Part shown: positions 15,973-24,716 of the stretch, one piece after another | Numbering within the stretch: the first letter of the stretch is position 1 | Layout of the letters: every line of letters starts with the position of its first letter | Origin: Pararhizobium capsulatum DSM 1112 | Lineage (GTDB): Bacteria; Pseudomonadota; Alphaproteobacteria; Rhizobiales; Rhizobiaceae | Direction: 5' to 3' | Assembly (NCBI RefSeq): GCF_030814475.1 | Contig: NZ_JAUSVF010000002.1 | Coordinates: 1-64,000, forward strand | Length of the DNA stretch: 64,000 bases | Program-made: the position numbers and the translations under genes | Notes under the pieces: model-generated | The model's input: only the letters and a program-made list of their open reading frames with translations | Database searches by the model: none | What the model was told of the DNA's origin: nothing

Positions 15973-16817
15973 ATCATATATTCCGGCTCGGGCAGTGCTT
16001 GATCCATTGTGACGCCGGGCAAGGCCTTGTGGGGACGCCCGACCGGGCGGGCCGGGATGCCGACGACGGAAGTATAGGGTGCGACCGGCGAAACTACCAC
16101 ACTGCCGGCACCGACTTTTGCACCGATGCCGACTTCGATATTGCCGAGAACTTTCGCACCGGCGCCGATCAGCACGCCACGCCGGATTTTCGGATGACGA
16201 TCGCCCGTTTCCTTGCCGGTTCCGCCCAGCGTGACATTCTGGAGGATGGATACCTCGTCTTCTACGACAGCTGTTTCGCCTATAACAAGGCCACCCCCGT
16301 GATCGAGCATGATGCCACGCCCCATCACCGCCGCCGGATGAATATCGATGGCGAAGACTTCGGAGATACGGCTCTGGATATGGCGGGCCAGATGCCGGCG
16401 CCCCGTCGTCCAGAGCCAATGGGCGACGCGGTAGCCCTGCAGGGCAGAAAAACCCTTGAAATAGAGAAAGGGCGTCAGGACTTCGGTGTTGCTCGGGTCG
16501 CGATCCTTCACGGCTGCGAGATCCGCTGCGGCCGCACCGAGCAGGCCCGGCTTGTCGGTATAGGCGCCGTAGATCAATGCAAGCAATTCGTCGCGATCCA
16601 CGTCATGGTCGGCAAGCTTGATCGCCAGACGATGCGACAGCGCGTGGCCGAAGCTCACATGCATCAGCACGGCCGAACTCATGGCCCGGGCCAGCGCCGG
16701 ATCGCGGTGAAGCGCTGCGTCGGCCTCTTCCCGCAGAGCATCCCAGAGAGCTGCCACCTCGCAGCGGGACGCATCCTCCACGGGAAGGGTGACGACATTG
16801 CTTTCCTGTGCGGACAT
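15969..16817 (-). CDS. cysE: serine O-acetyltransferase
   Basis: 282-residue left-handed beta-helix acetyltransferase. The N-terminal helical SAT domain is followed by hexapeptide repeats, with the catalytic-region motif GIMLDHGGGLVIGETAV in outline (His in LDH) and LGGTGKETGDRHPKI. It acetylates serine to O-acetylserine, the acceptor for sulfide in cysteine synthesis. GGAGGATG precedes the ATG at 16817 and the 3' end overlaps the monooxygenase by 4 bp. Its inclusion in a sulfur-compound operon implies that sulfide or sulfite released from the imported substrate is refixed as cysteine. Confidence 0.93.
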   Translation of the reverse strand: MSAQESNVVTLPVEDASRCEVAALWDALREEADAALHRDPALARAMSSAVLMHVSFGHALSHRLAIKLADHDVDRDELLALIYGAYTDKPGLLGAAAADLAAVKDRDPSNTEVLTPFLYFKGFSALQGYRVAHWLWTTGRRHLARHIQSRISEVFAIDIHPAAVMGRGIMLDHGGGLVIGETAVVEDEVSILQNVTLGGTGKETGDRHPKIRRGVLIGAGAKVLGNIEVGIGAKVGAGSVVVSPVAPYTSVVGIPARPVGRPHKALPGVTMDQALPEPEYMI

Positions 16818-16878
16818 TCCGGCATCCTCCAAAACCGTGTGAGACCGCCGCCCGTTGGGATGGAGGCGGCGGGAAACG

Positions 16879-17919
16879 TCATGCCTTTGCCGGCTTTTCC
16901 AGCAGGTGCAGCAGGTCAGGATGGTGCTCGGCTGCGACATCCGGATGGGAGCGCAGGCGGCTCTTCAGGTGGTTGATGCCGACTTCCCGGAAGATCGGGT
17001 TGAGCGGATCGACGGTAATGCCGCGCTCGCCGCGCTTCAGCTCTTCCGGTAGCGGAATGACCGGGATCGTGGCGTCGTAGCGGGCACCGAGGAAGAAGGC
17101 GACCGAGAAACGCTCCGTGCCGCTCGGCGGGGTCACCACATCATGCACGTCGGCCTTGACGAAACCGTTGGTCGCCAGTTCCAGAAGCTCGCCGCTGTTG
17201 ATGACAAAGGTGCCGGGAACCGGGGGGGCCTCGATCCAGACGCCCTCTTCCGTGCGAATGCGAAGGCCTGGTGTCGTATCCTGCAGGAGCACGGTGACGA
17301 AGCCGCCGTCCTTGTGCGCGCCGACACCCTGATCGCTGCCGGCGGCATCGCGGCCGGGATAGCGGATGATCTTCAGGAGTTGCGACGGCGACGGTTCGTA
17401 GATCTCGGCAAAGGCATTTTCCGGCTGGCCGAGCGACAGCGCGATCGCCTTCAGTACATCGATGCCAATGCGGGTGACTTCAGCCTGGTAGCGCAGCAGC
17501 AGCGGCCGCAATTCGGGCAAAGCTTCCGGCCATTGGTTCGGACCGTAGAGCCGGTTCCACGGCGTATCGGCACCGGATGCCACCGGCTCACCCTCGGTGT
17601 TGACGTCGAGCTGTTCGCGCCAATCCTGCTCGCCGCGGGTGCGCTCATATCCCGCGCGGTTATATCCGCGGAAATGCGGCGATTTCACCATCTCGATCGA
17701 AAGCTTGTCAGCCTCCGGCAGCGTAAAGAAGCGCTTGGAGATGGCGATGACGTCATCGATCAGGCTCTGCGGCACGCCATGGCCGGTCAGATAGAAGAAA
17801 CCGTGATCGTGCAGCACGCGGGTCAGTTCTTTGATAAAGGCTTCGCGCTCGGCCGAGCTGCCGTAGAAGCGGGAAAAATCGATCGTCGGCAGATGGGTCG
17901 GCTTGGTGTGGATCGTCAT
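16879..17919 (-). CDS. isopenicillin N synthase-like 2-oxoglutarate/Fe(II) oxygenase
   Basis: About 346-residue protein of the IPNS/DIOX family: an N-terminal DIOX_N domain (PTIDFSRF..., HGFFYLTGHGVP) and a C-terminal double-stranded beta-helix. The iron ligands His-x-Asp (AHKDGG, around residues 202-204) and His (DVHDV, around 259) are visible, as is the ERFS motif for 2OG carboxylate binding. The enzyme should hydroxylate or desaturate a small substrate using O2. Two ATGs stand six bases apart; the second (17919) is better spaced from GAGGAG. Its neighbours (metQNI, CysE, flavin monooxygenase) make oxidation of a sulfur-bearing amino acid or thioether plausible, but the substrate is unknown. 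Confidence 0.88.
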   Translation of the reverse strand: MTIHTKPTHLPTIDFSRFYGSSAEREAFIKELTRVLHDHGFFYLTGHGVPQSLIDDVIAISKRFFTLPEADKLSIEMVKSPHFRGYNRAGYERTRGEQDWREQLDVNTEGEPVASGADTPWNRLYGPNQWPEALPELRPLLLRYQAEVTRIGIDVLKAIALSLGQPENAFAEIYEPSPSQLLKIIRYPGRDAAGSDQGVGAHKDGGFVTVLLQDTTPGLRIRTEEGVWIEAPPVPGTFVINSGELLELATNGFVKADVHDVVTPPSGTERFSVAFFLGARYDATIPVIPLPEELKRGERGITVDPLNPIFREVGINHLKSRLRSHPDVAAEHHPDLLHLLEKPAKA

Positions 17920-17943
17920 GTTCATACTCCTCGAAAAGAAAGA

Positions 17944-18654
17944 TCAGGTTTGGTCGTGGCTGCGAGCCACGAGGCGGCTGCGGGCCACGCGATGGTTGAC
18001 GGTGCGCGCGGCCCAGTCGCCCGCCACCTGGATCGACTGCACGATGATCACGAGCACGATGACGACGGCGACCATCACTTCCGGCATGAAGCGCTGGTAG
18101 CCGAAGCGGATACCGAGATCGCCGAGCCCGCCCCCGCCGACCGTTCCGGCCATGGCGGAATAGCCGACAAGGCTGACGAGTGTGACTGTCTGTCCCGCGA
18201 GAATGCCGGGCAGCGCCTCGGGCAGAAGCACCTTCCAGATGATCTGCAGCGGCGTGGCGCCCATGGCTTGCGCGGCTTCGATCAGGCTCTGATCGACCTC
18301 ACGCATCGCAGCCTCCGCAAGGCGCGCATAGAGCGGCGTGATCGCGATCGTCAGCGGCACGATCGCTGCAGCGGTTCCGACCGTCGTGCCGGCCAACAGC
18401 CGGGTCAACGGAATGATCGCAACCATGAGAATGATAAACGGCGTGGAGCGGATCAGGTTGACGACCGTGCCGATGACGCGATTGAGCGCCGGGCGTTCGA
18501 GAAACTGGCCAGTTCCGGTGACGACCAGCAGCACGCCGAGCGGCAGCCCGATCAGCGTCGACAGCAGCGCGGCAACGCCGACCATGGTCGCCGTCTGGAG
18601 AATGGAATCAAGAAGCAGCGCGACGAGTGCCGGCGGCAGAAGATCGGACAGCAT
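17944..18654 (-). CDS. metI: methionine ABC transporter permease MetI (copy 2)
   Basis: 236-residue MetI permease with about five helices and the EAA loop DQSLIEAAQAMGATPLQI. GGAGAGG precedes the start at 18654, which lies 47 bp inside the end of metN. The C-terminus carries an arginine-rich tail of about 20 residues absent from copy 1. It is in a seven-gene operon beginning with an aminotransferase and ending with the flavin monooxygenase. Confidence 0.92.
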   Translation of the reverse strand: MLSDLLPPALVALLLDSILQTATMVGVAALLSTLIGLPLGVLLVVTGTGQFLERPALNRVIGTVVNLIRSTPFIILMVAIIPLTRLLAGTTVGTAAAIVPLTIAITPLYARLAEAAMREVDQSLIEAAQAMGATPLQIIWKVLLPEALPGILAGQTVTLVSLVGYSAMAGTVGGGGLGDLGIRFGYQRFMPEVMVAVVIVLVIIVQSIQVAGDWAARTVNHRVARSRLVARSHDQT

Positions 18655-19756
18655 GGCCGATAACCTCTCCATGGAGACCGAGGGATGACAGATGGGCGAG
18701 AATGGCGGGCACACGATCGGCCGCCTCCGGAAGCAGCAAAGTGAGAATGCCGAGCGGCCGTTCGTCGATGTAGTCGATGCGGCCATGCAGGATCGAGGCC
18801 CGGATGCCGAACTTGACGGCGAGATCGGCAACAACCGGCTCTTCTGCTGCTTCGCCGGTGAAGACAATGCGGAGCACGGGCGCCGTGTCGCTGGAAGGTT
18901 CGGGGCTCAGCCGTCCGGCCACCTGCGGCGGCAGTTCGTGCGCCACGATCGACGACAGGAAGGAGCGCGCCACTGGCGATTTCGGGAAGGCGAAGACATC
19001 GAAGGTCGGGCCGCTTTCGACCACCTGGCCATGCTCCAGCACGGTGACATGGCTCGCGATGGCACGAACCACCTCCATCTCGTGGGTTATGAGCACGATC
19101 GTCAGGCCGAGGCGGCGGTTGATGTCCTTCAGGAGCGAGAGGATCTGCTCTGTCGTTTCGGGATCGAGCGCCGAGGTCGCTTCGTCCGACAGCAGCACCT
19201 TCGGATCAAGCGCCAGCGCGCGGGCGATGCCGACACGCTGTTTCTGGCCACCGGAAAGCTCGACCGGATAGGCATCGGCCTTGTTGGAAAGACCGACGAG
19301 ATCGAGCAGCACGGGAATGCGCTTGCGGATCTCTTCCTTTGAGATGCCGGCGATCTCCAATGGCAGCGCGACATTATCCGCCGCTGTCCGCGACGACATC
19401 AGGCTGAAATGCTGGAAGATCATGCCGATATCACGCCGGGCACCGCGAAGGTCTGCGCCCGAAAGACGGGTGATATCGTGGCCGGAGACTTCGATCCGGC
19501 CGGAGGTCGGAACCACCAGCCGGTTGAGGCAGCGCACCAGCGTGCTCTTCCCCGCGCCCGAGCGGCCGATGATGCCGTGGATATCGCCCTCCTCCACGGA
19601 AAGCGACACCTTGTCGAGAACAGGCCCGGCCTTCTGGTCGTAGACCATGGTCAGGTCTTCGACACGGACCACCTGTCGCCGGGCCGGGGCCGCCGTCACG
19701 GAGGGCTCCACTTTCTCATCAATCCGCAGCACAGGGGAAAGAGCAAGCTTGGTCAT
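18608..19756 (-). CDS. metN: methionine ABC transporter ATPase MetN (copy 2)
   Basis: 382-residue MetN with Walker A GRSGAGKST, LSGGQKQRVGIARALA, LLSDEATSALDPETT and a C-terminal NIL domain (GIRASILHGRIDYIDERPLG in outline). An N-terminal extension of about 28 residues precedes the ABC core. It starts four bases after the metQ stop and overlaps metI by 47 bp. The NIL domain implies feedback inhibition by the imported ligand. Confidence 0.92.
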   Translation of the reverse strand: MTKLALSPVLRIDEKVEPSVTAAPARRQVVRVEDLTMVYDQKAGPVLDKVSLSVEEGDIHGIIGRSGAGKSTLVRCLNRLVVPTSGRIEVSGHDITRLSGADLRGARRDIGMIFQHFSLMSSRTAADNVALPLEIAGISKEEIRKRIPVLLDLVGLSNKADAYPVELSGGQKQRVGIARALALDPKVLLSDEATSALDPETTEQILSLLKDINRRLGLTIVLITHEMEVVRAIASHVTVLEHGQVVESGPTFDVFAFPKSPVARSFLSSIVAHELPPQVAGRLSPEPSSDTAPVLRIVFTGEAAEEPVVADLAVKFGIRASILHGRIDYIDERPLGILTLLLPEAADRVPAILAHLSSLGLHGEVIGHAVRSSAAGTRRAAS

Positions 19757-19760
19757 AATC

Positions 19761-20555
19761 TTACCAGACCGCGATGACGTTGCCGCCGAACTTGGTCTCG
19801 ATGAACGACTTCACCTCCGGCGACTGGTAGGCTTCGACCAGTGTCTTTACCCAGGGCGCATCCTTGTTCTTCTCGGCAACGCCGATCAGGCAATGGTAGT
19901 CGGATAGCTGGTCTTCGATGAGGATGCTGTCGCGGGTCGGAACAAGGCCGGCGCTCAGCGCGAAGTGCGAGGTGATGACGGAGAAATCGACATCTTCCAG
20001 CGAACGCGGAAGCTGCGCGGTTTCGAGCGGGATGATCTTGATGTTCTTCGGGTTCTCTATGACGTCGAGTTCGGTCGCGTTGAAGGTGACCCCGGCGGTG
20101 AGCTTGATCAGGCCGCCCTTTTCGAGCAGCTTCAGGGCGCGGCCGAGATTGCTCGGATCGTTCGGGATCGTCACCTGCGCGCCGTCAGGCAGCTCGGCGA
20201 GCGTCTTGTACTTCTTCGAATAGCCGGCCATCGGCAGGAGTACCGTCTTCCCGACAGAGACGACGGCGAGGCCGCGGTCGCGGTTCTGCTGGTCGAGGTA
20301 CGGCGTATGCTGGAAACCGTTGGCATCGAGATCGCCGTCATTGGTAGCCGGGTCGATCAGGGCGCCATCGGAAAACTCGATGACCTCGATATCGAGGCCC
20401 TTGGCCTTGGCGATCGGCACGATGGCTTCGGCGATCTGCGCATGCGGCCCGGCGGTGACGCCGAAGCGGATTTTTTCAGCGGAGGCCGAAGCGGCTGTTC
20501 CCAGAAACAGCGCAAGCGCCGGCAGGATAAGCAAAGAACGATAGCTACGTTTCAT
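19761..20555 (-). CDS. metQ: methionine-binding protein MetQ (copy 2)
   Basis: 264-residue NlpA-family SBP with a Sec signal (MKRSYRSLLILPALALFLG..., cleavage after ASA), then KIRFGVTAGPHAQIAE and the FQHTPYLDQQN and IPNDPSNLGRAL hallmarks. AAGGGGACC lies before the ATG. Unlike copy 1 the ligand-facing opening is GVTAGPHA rather than GIISGEDE, so the two copies may prefer different methionine derivatives. It follows the aminotransferase gene by 47 bp. Confidence 0.92.
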   Translation of the reverse strand: MKRSYRSLLILPALALFLGTAASASAEKIRFGVTAGPHAQIAEAIVPIAKAKGLDIEVIEFSDGALIDPATNDGDLDANGFQHTPYLDQQNRDRGLAVVSVGKTVLLPMAGYSKKYKTLAELPDGAQVTIPNDPSNLGRALKLLEKGGLIKLTAGVTFNATELDVIENPKNIKIIPLETAQLPRSLEDVDFSVITSHFALSAGLVPTRDSILIEDQLSDYHCLIGVAEKNKDAPWVKTLVEAYQSPEVKSFIETKFGGNVIAVW

Positions 20556-20602
20556 CAGATAGGTCCCCTTGTATGGCATGGATGGAATGAGAAGAATTCG
20601 GG

Positions 20603-21778
20603 TTACGAAGCGGCCTTCCAGCCGCGCTCGTCGCGCCAGGCCGCAAGCCGGCGCACGGCCTCGTTCAGGGTTTCGGTGCGCTTGGCAAAGCAGAAACGGA
20701 TGCGGCTGGTGACATCGCGCTTGCCGTAGAACGATGAGATCGGCACCGGCGTCACGCCCGCCTCCAGCGTCAGCCGGCGCGAGAAGGCAAGATCGTCTTC
20801 TTCGGGTGCAAACCCGCTGCGGTCGGCAACGGCAAAATACGTCGCCTCGGCCGGATCGACGGCGAAACCGGCGGCGCGCAGCCCGGCAACCAGCAGGTCG
20901 CGACGCTCGGCGAGCCCAGCCTTCAGCCCATCGAAATAGCTGTCTGGCAGGGCGAGACCAACGGCGATAGCAGCCTGCAGGGCGGGCGGCGTCGTAAAGG
21001 TGATGAACTGATGGGCGCGGGCGATCGGGCGCAGAAGATGGGGTTCCGCCGTCACATAACCGACCTTCCAGCCGGTGACGGAGAAGGTCTTGCCGGCCGA
21101 GCCGATACGCACGGTGCGATCACGCAGCTCAGGCAGGAAGAACGGCGAGCGATGGCGCGCGCCGTCGAAGACCAGATGTTCGTAGACCTCGTCCGAAACG
21201 ATAGTCAGGCCGTGCTTGAGCACCACATCGCGCAGGGCCACCAGCTCGTTGTCGTCGAAAATCTTGCCGATCGGGTTCATCGGCGTATTGAGCACGATGA
21301 TCTTCGTGCGCGGGGTAATCGCCGCCTCCAGCTTGTCGGCCGTCAGCTGCCAATGGGGTGGCTCAAGGCGGACGGGGACAGGCACGGCGCCGGCGCGACG
21401 GATGAGCAAGTTATAGGCGTCGTAGACGGGCTCGATCACGATCGCCTCGTCACCCGTATCAAGCAGGCCGAAGAAGGCATCCGTCAGGGCTTCGGTCGCG
21501 CCAGAGGTGACCAGCACTTCCTGCTCCCAATCGACCCCCTGGCCGAAAAAGCGCTGGGTATTCTCCGCCACCGCCTTGCGCAGCGCCGGAATACCCATCA
21601 TCGGCGGATACTGATGCGGGCCTTCACGAAGGGCAGCGATGGCCGCCTCGATCAGCTCTTCCGGCTCAAGCGCCTCGGGAAAGCCCTGACCGAGATTGAT
21701 CGATCCCGTCTCGGCGGACAGCCGTGACATCTCTTCGAAGATGGAGGTGCCGGCGGCACCGAAGACAGAATTGACCAT
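20603..21778 (-). CDS. class I aminotransferase (methionine/kynurenine aminotransferase-like)
   Basis: 391-residue fold-type I PLP aminotransferase. It has SINLGQGFPE near residue 26, PMNPIGK, VSDEVYEHLVFDG, and the PLP lysine in SAGKTFSVTGWKVGY. The NLGQGFPE and YPPMMGIPALR segments match the YbdL/KAT group, which takes methionine, glutamine or kynurenine as amino donor. The start at 21778 (MVNSVFG) is preferred to a frame 10 codons longer. As first gene of the metQNI-oxygenase-cysE-monooxygenase operon, deamination of methionine or a methionine-like substrate is likely. Confidence 0.87.
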   Translation of the reverse strand: MVNSVFGAAGTSIFEEMSRLSAETGSINLGQGFPEALEPEELIEAAIAALREGPHQYPPMMGIPALRKAVAENTQRFFGQGVDWEQEVLVTSGATEALTDAFFGLLDTGDEAIVIEPVYDAYNLLIRRAGAVPVPVRLEPPHWQLTADKLEAAITPRTKIIVLNTPMNPIGKIFDDNELVALRDVVLKHGLTIVSDEVYEHLVFDGARHRSPFFLPELRDRTVRIGSAGKTFSVTGWKVGYVTAEPHLLRPIARAHQFITFTTPPALQAAIAVGLALPDSYFDGLKAGLAERRDLLVAGLRAAGFAVDPAEATYFAVADRSGFAPEEDDLAFSRRLTLEAGVTPVPISSFYGKRDVTSRIRFCFAKRTETLNEAVRRLAAWRDERGWKAAS

Positions 21779-22088
21779 AACGTCGCAAAACCATTGAACG
21801 ATTTCCAATGGCAGCGAGGGTATTATCGACTATTTCTATAGGCAAAGAAATTTATTCCACGCAACCGAGGTTCGCGGGAAAAGCTCGGCTTCTTCGTCCC
21901 GCGCTGGCAGCCGACGGTTTTCGTCGCCAGAACGTCCCCTGCCAGCGAAATAAACGATAATTTCACCTCATAAAGCCGGTTTCACCCGTCATCAGGCTTG
22001 CACCATGCCGATGTCGTCTCCTCGCCCCCTGAGCCGACATCCATTCCGACGGTCTGGCACTGTGAAAAATTATACCGGCGACCAATCA
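21779..22088. promoter_or_regulatory. 310-bp intergenic region with degenerate dyad at 21826-21842
   Basis: No gene found. The AT-rich part next to the aminotransferase start holds TCGA-CTATTTCTA-TAGG (21826-21842), matching six of eight half-site positions of the TCTA-N9-TAGA set. It also holds ATTTCT/AGAAAT inverted arms. It is the likely promoter of the seven-gene minus-strand operon. The remaining ~230 bp toward the monooxygenase gene show nothing recognisable. Confidence 0.35.
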
Positions 22089-23468
22089 TCAGGCCGGGAT
22101 TTCAGCCGAGCGGCCGTGCCGGAAGGTTGCGCCGGTATGACGATCCGGCAGTCGGTTTCCTTCGCCGAACAAACGCTTGCGCAGGCTTCCCTCGCCATAG
22201 GCCGTCTTGTATCGGCCACGCTGCTGCAGCACGGGGACGACCAGATCGATGAAATCCTCATAACTTTCCGGCGTCACCGTGCGGGCGAGATTGAAACCGT
22301 CCACCTCGCCGTTGTCGATCCATGTTTCGAGCGCATCGGCCACCTGCTCCGGGCTGCCGATAATCAGCGGATAACGGCCGCCAAGTTCCATGCCCGATAG
22401 AATGCTGCGCTTCGTCCAGCCGCGTTCGCGGGCGAGATCGACAGAGGTCTGGACGAAATTGCCTTTGCCGTAGGTAATCGGCTCATCGAGTTCGTATTGG
22501 GAAAAATCAATGCCGGTGCCGGCGGAGAAATGGGCAAGGCCCGCCTCTGGGCTCGCATAGCGGACGTAATCCTCGTATTTCTCCTGCGCCGCTTTCTCAG
22601 TCCTGTCGACGACAACGGTGATGCCGGCGAAGATCCTGATATCCTCGGCCCGCCGCCCTTGCGCGACGGCACCCTGCCGGATGCTCCGTGATGCGGCTCG
22701 CGCCACGTTGGTGTCAGGCGATGAGATGAAGACGCATTCGGCATGGCGGGCGGCGAACTGCTGGCCACGACCGGAGGTACCAGCCTGATAGAGCACCGGC
22801 GTGCGCTGGCGTGACGGTTCGCTCAGGTGATAGCCATCGGCGCGGTAGTATTTGCCCTCGTGTTTTATCTTTCGCACATGCTGCGGATCGGCATAGACCC
22901 GCGCCTGCCGGTCGCGAATAACGGCCTCGTCGTCCCAGCTTCCTTCCCAGAGAGCGTAGAGCAGATCGAGGCATTCGTCGGCACGGTCGTAGCGTGTATC
23001 ATGTTCACCAAGGGCGGCCTGCCCCACGGCGCGCGCGGCGCTGTCGAGATAGCCGGTGACGATGTTCCAGCCGATGCGGCCTTCGGTCAGATGATCGAGC
23101 GTCGACATACGGCGGGCGAAGATATAGGGCTCCTCGGCATGCACGTTGACGGTCACGCCGAAGCCAAGCCCGTTGGTAACCGCCGCCATAGCCGAGACCA
23201 GCATCAACGGATCGTTGACCGGAAGCTGGATCGATTCCTTCAGCGTCAGGTCGACCGACTGCTGATAGACGTCATAGACGCCGACGATATCCGCCAGAAA
23301 CAACCCGTCGAACAGGCCGCGTTCCAGCGTCGCCGCAAGCGAGGTCCAGTAGTCGAGCCTGTTATATTCGTCCGATCGATCGCGCGGATGAGTCCAGAGA
23401 CCGTGGTTGATATGGCCGACGCAGTTCATGTTGAACGCGTTGAGGAGAATTTCTTTTGGTGAACTCAC
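22089..23468 (-). CDS. FMN-dependent monooxygenase, dimethylsulfide monooxygenase (DmoA)/DszA-like
   Basis: 459-residue bacterial-luciferase-family monooxygenase. It reads LNAFNMNCVGH at the N-terminus, GLFDGLFLADIVGVYDVYQ at about 51-69, VNDPLMLVSAMAAVT, STLDHLTEGRIGWNIVTGYL and QAGTSGRGQQFAARHAE in outline. The combination closely resembles dimethylsulfide monooxygenase DmoA and DszA-type enzymes, which use reduced FMN to oxidise organosulfur compounds. The start is GTG at 23468. It sits 9 bp after the desaturase-like gene, probably on the same transcript, and no flavin reductase is adjacent. The exact thioether or sulfone substrate is inference. Confidence 0.87.
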   Translation of the reverse strand: MSSPKEILLNAFNMNCVGHINHGLWTHPRDRSDEYNRLDYWTSLAATLERGLFDGLFLADIVGVYDVYQQSVDLTLKESIQLPVNDPLMLVSAMAAVTNGLGFGVTVNVHAEEPYIFARRMSTLDHLTEGRIGWNIVTGYLDSAARAVGQAALGEHDTRYDRADECLDLLYALWEGSWDDEAVIRDRQARVYADPQHVRKIKHEGKYYRADGYHLSEPSRQRTPVLYQAGTSGRGQQFAARHAECVFISSPDTNVARAASRSIRQGAVAQGRRAEDIRIFAGITVVVDRTEKAAQEKYEDYVRYASPEAGLAHFSAGTGIDFSQYELDEPITYGKGNFVQTSVDLARERGWTKRSILSGMELGGRYPLIIGSPEQVADALETWIDNGEVDGFNLARTVTPESYEDFIDLVVPVLQQRGRYKTAYGEGSLRKRLFGEGNRLPDRHTGATFRHGRSAEIPA

Positions 23469-23477
23469 GGACAGCTT

Positions 23478-24470
23478 TCAAATAGTAATTTCTGGAACAG
23501 CGCTTACCTCGTCGTCACGTCGGGTGACAGGCTGGCGATGCTGAGGATGGCGTGGGTCGTCATGGGGCTTCACTAGAAAGCGACGCGCCACGTCAACATA
23601 GCCGTTATAGACCAAGCCGCCATTCACCGAGACCAGAAAATCGCGGTGACGGCGATAGAGCAAGGGTATCCGGTACCATGGAACGCCGGGCCGCTTGTGA
23701 TGCAGCACATGCAGGTTGTTGTAGAGGAAGAGAAGTCCAAACAGCGGGCTGTTTTCGACGATGGCCGTGCGCTCGTCGTGATGGTCGGCATAGCGATGTT
23801 CGGCATAGGACCGCAGCCGGCTGAGTGCTGCGCCGACATAGACGAAGCCGAAGAGATAGAGCCACAGGGGCATTTCGCAGACCCACATCACCCAGACCAG
23901 AACGGCGCCGACGCCGATCGCGTGCCGCGCCCACAATGCCGCGCGGTTCCGGTCACCTTTAAAGACCAGTGCGGCTTCCTGAACGAGGAAGTTGACGATC
24001 ATGACAACAGGGCCGAGCGTCAGCCGTCCAAGCAACGTCGTGTTCCACGCCGCCAGGCGGCGGCCGAGCCAGCCGATGCTCTCCCAGGCAACTTGTGTAA
24101 AGTAAGACGATTCCGGGTCTTCGATCGGGTCGGTCAGGTGTTCGTCGCGATGGTGGGTCAGGTGGCCTTCTCGGTAGATCGCGTAAGGCAGCCAGAGCGA
24201 CAAAGGCGGCCAACCGATCGCATCATTGACACGCCGGTTGCGGGTCGGATGGCCGTGGATGACCTCATGCTGCAGCGACCCGTGCCAGGCGACCAACCAG
24301 CCGCCAGCGGCGATGACCACGACGACCGGCAATGACTGCCAGAACCATGTCACGGCAAAGTAGCCACCATAAATGGCGAGAGCCAAAGCCACCGTCTGCC
24401 ATTCAATTCGGGCGATGACGGAAAGGGTGGATTGGGAAGGCAGTATTTCTGGCGACGGGCGGATGGACAT
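23478..24470 (-). CDS. membrane fatty acid desaturase-like di-iron protein
   Basis: 330-residue integral membrane protein with four to five helices. The three histidine boxes of the FA_desaturase superfamily are present: HGSLQHEVIHGH, HLTHHRDEH and NNLHVLHH. These bind two irons and catalyse O2-dependent desaturation or hydroxylation. The start at 24470 follows GGAATTAACG. Co-transcription with a DmoA-like monooxygenase, and divergence from a peptide-type importer, is unusual for a lipid desaturase. The substrate may be the imported compound rather than a membrane lipid; that is inference. Confidence 0.85.
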   Translation of the reverse strand: MSIRPSPEILPSQSTLSVIARIEWQTVALALAIYGGYFAVTWFWQSLPVVVVIAAGGWLVAWHGSLQHEVIHGHPTRNRRVNDAIGWPPLSLWLPYAIYREGHLTHHRDEHLTDPIEDPESSYFTQVAWESIGWLGRRLAAWNTTLLGRLTLGPVVMIVNFLVQEAALVFKGDRNRAALWARHAIGVGAVLVWVMWVCEMPLWLYLFGFVYVGAALSRLRSYAEHRYADHHDERTAIVENSPLFGLLFLYNNLHVLHHKRPGVPWYRIPLLYRRHRDFLVSVNGGLVYNGYVDVARRFLVKPHDDPRHPQHRQPVTRRDDEVSAVPEITI

Positions 24471-24620
24471 GACGTTAATTCCGACAAGTGCGAAAAACCG
24501 ATAGATTTCAACTGCCAATATAAAAGGCCAACGCCGGGAGCCGCGCCGTATGGCTTTGCATCAGAGTTCGGAAAAACGGAAAACTGGTTGCGAAAAGAGG
24601 TCATATTGGAAAATATTTAT

Positions 24621-24637
24621 TCTATATAATTTATAGA
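24621..24637. promoter_or_regulatory. TCTA-N9-TAGA dyad in divergent promoter region
   Basis: TCTA-TATAATTTA-TAGA, extended by outer TAT/TTA symmetry, lies between the divergent desaturase/DmoA-like and SBP/importer genes: 151-167 bp from the former start and 80-96 bp from the latter. A TATAAT hexamer at 24625-24630 overlaps the dyad, so a bound regulator would cover a possible -10 element. No convincing -35 was found. Confidence 0.55.
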
Positions 24638-24716
24638 TTATTGGCTCTAATCGTTCCATCGAATTGACGAGCGCCTTTTCCGGTTGAGAGGGCGCTCCAG
24701 ACCGGAGGGAAATTCC

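Noticed and set aside
15973..16419. 149-codon N-terminal extension of the flavin monooxygenase
   Set aside because: It reads the cysE region in another frame; the start at 15972 fits the family and overlaps cysE by 4 bp as usual.
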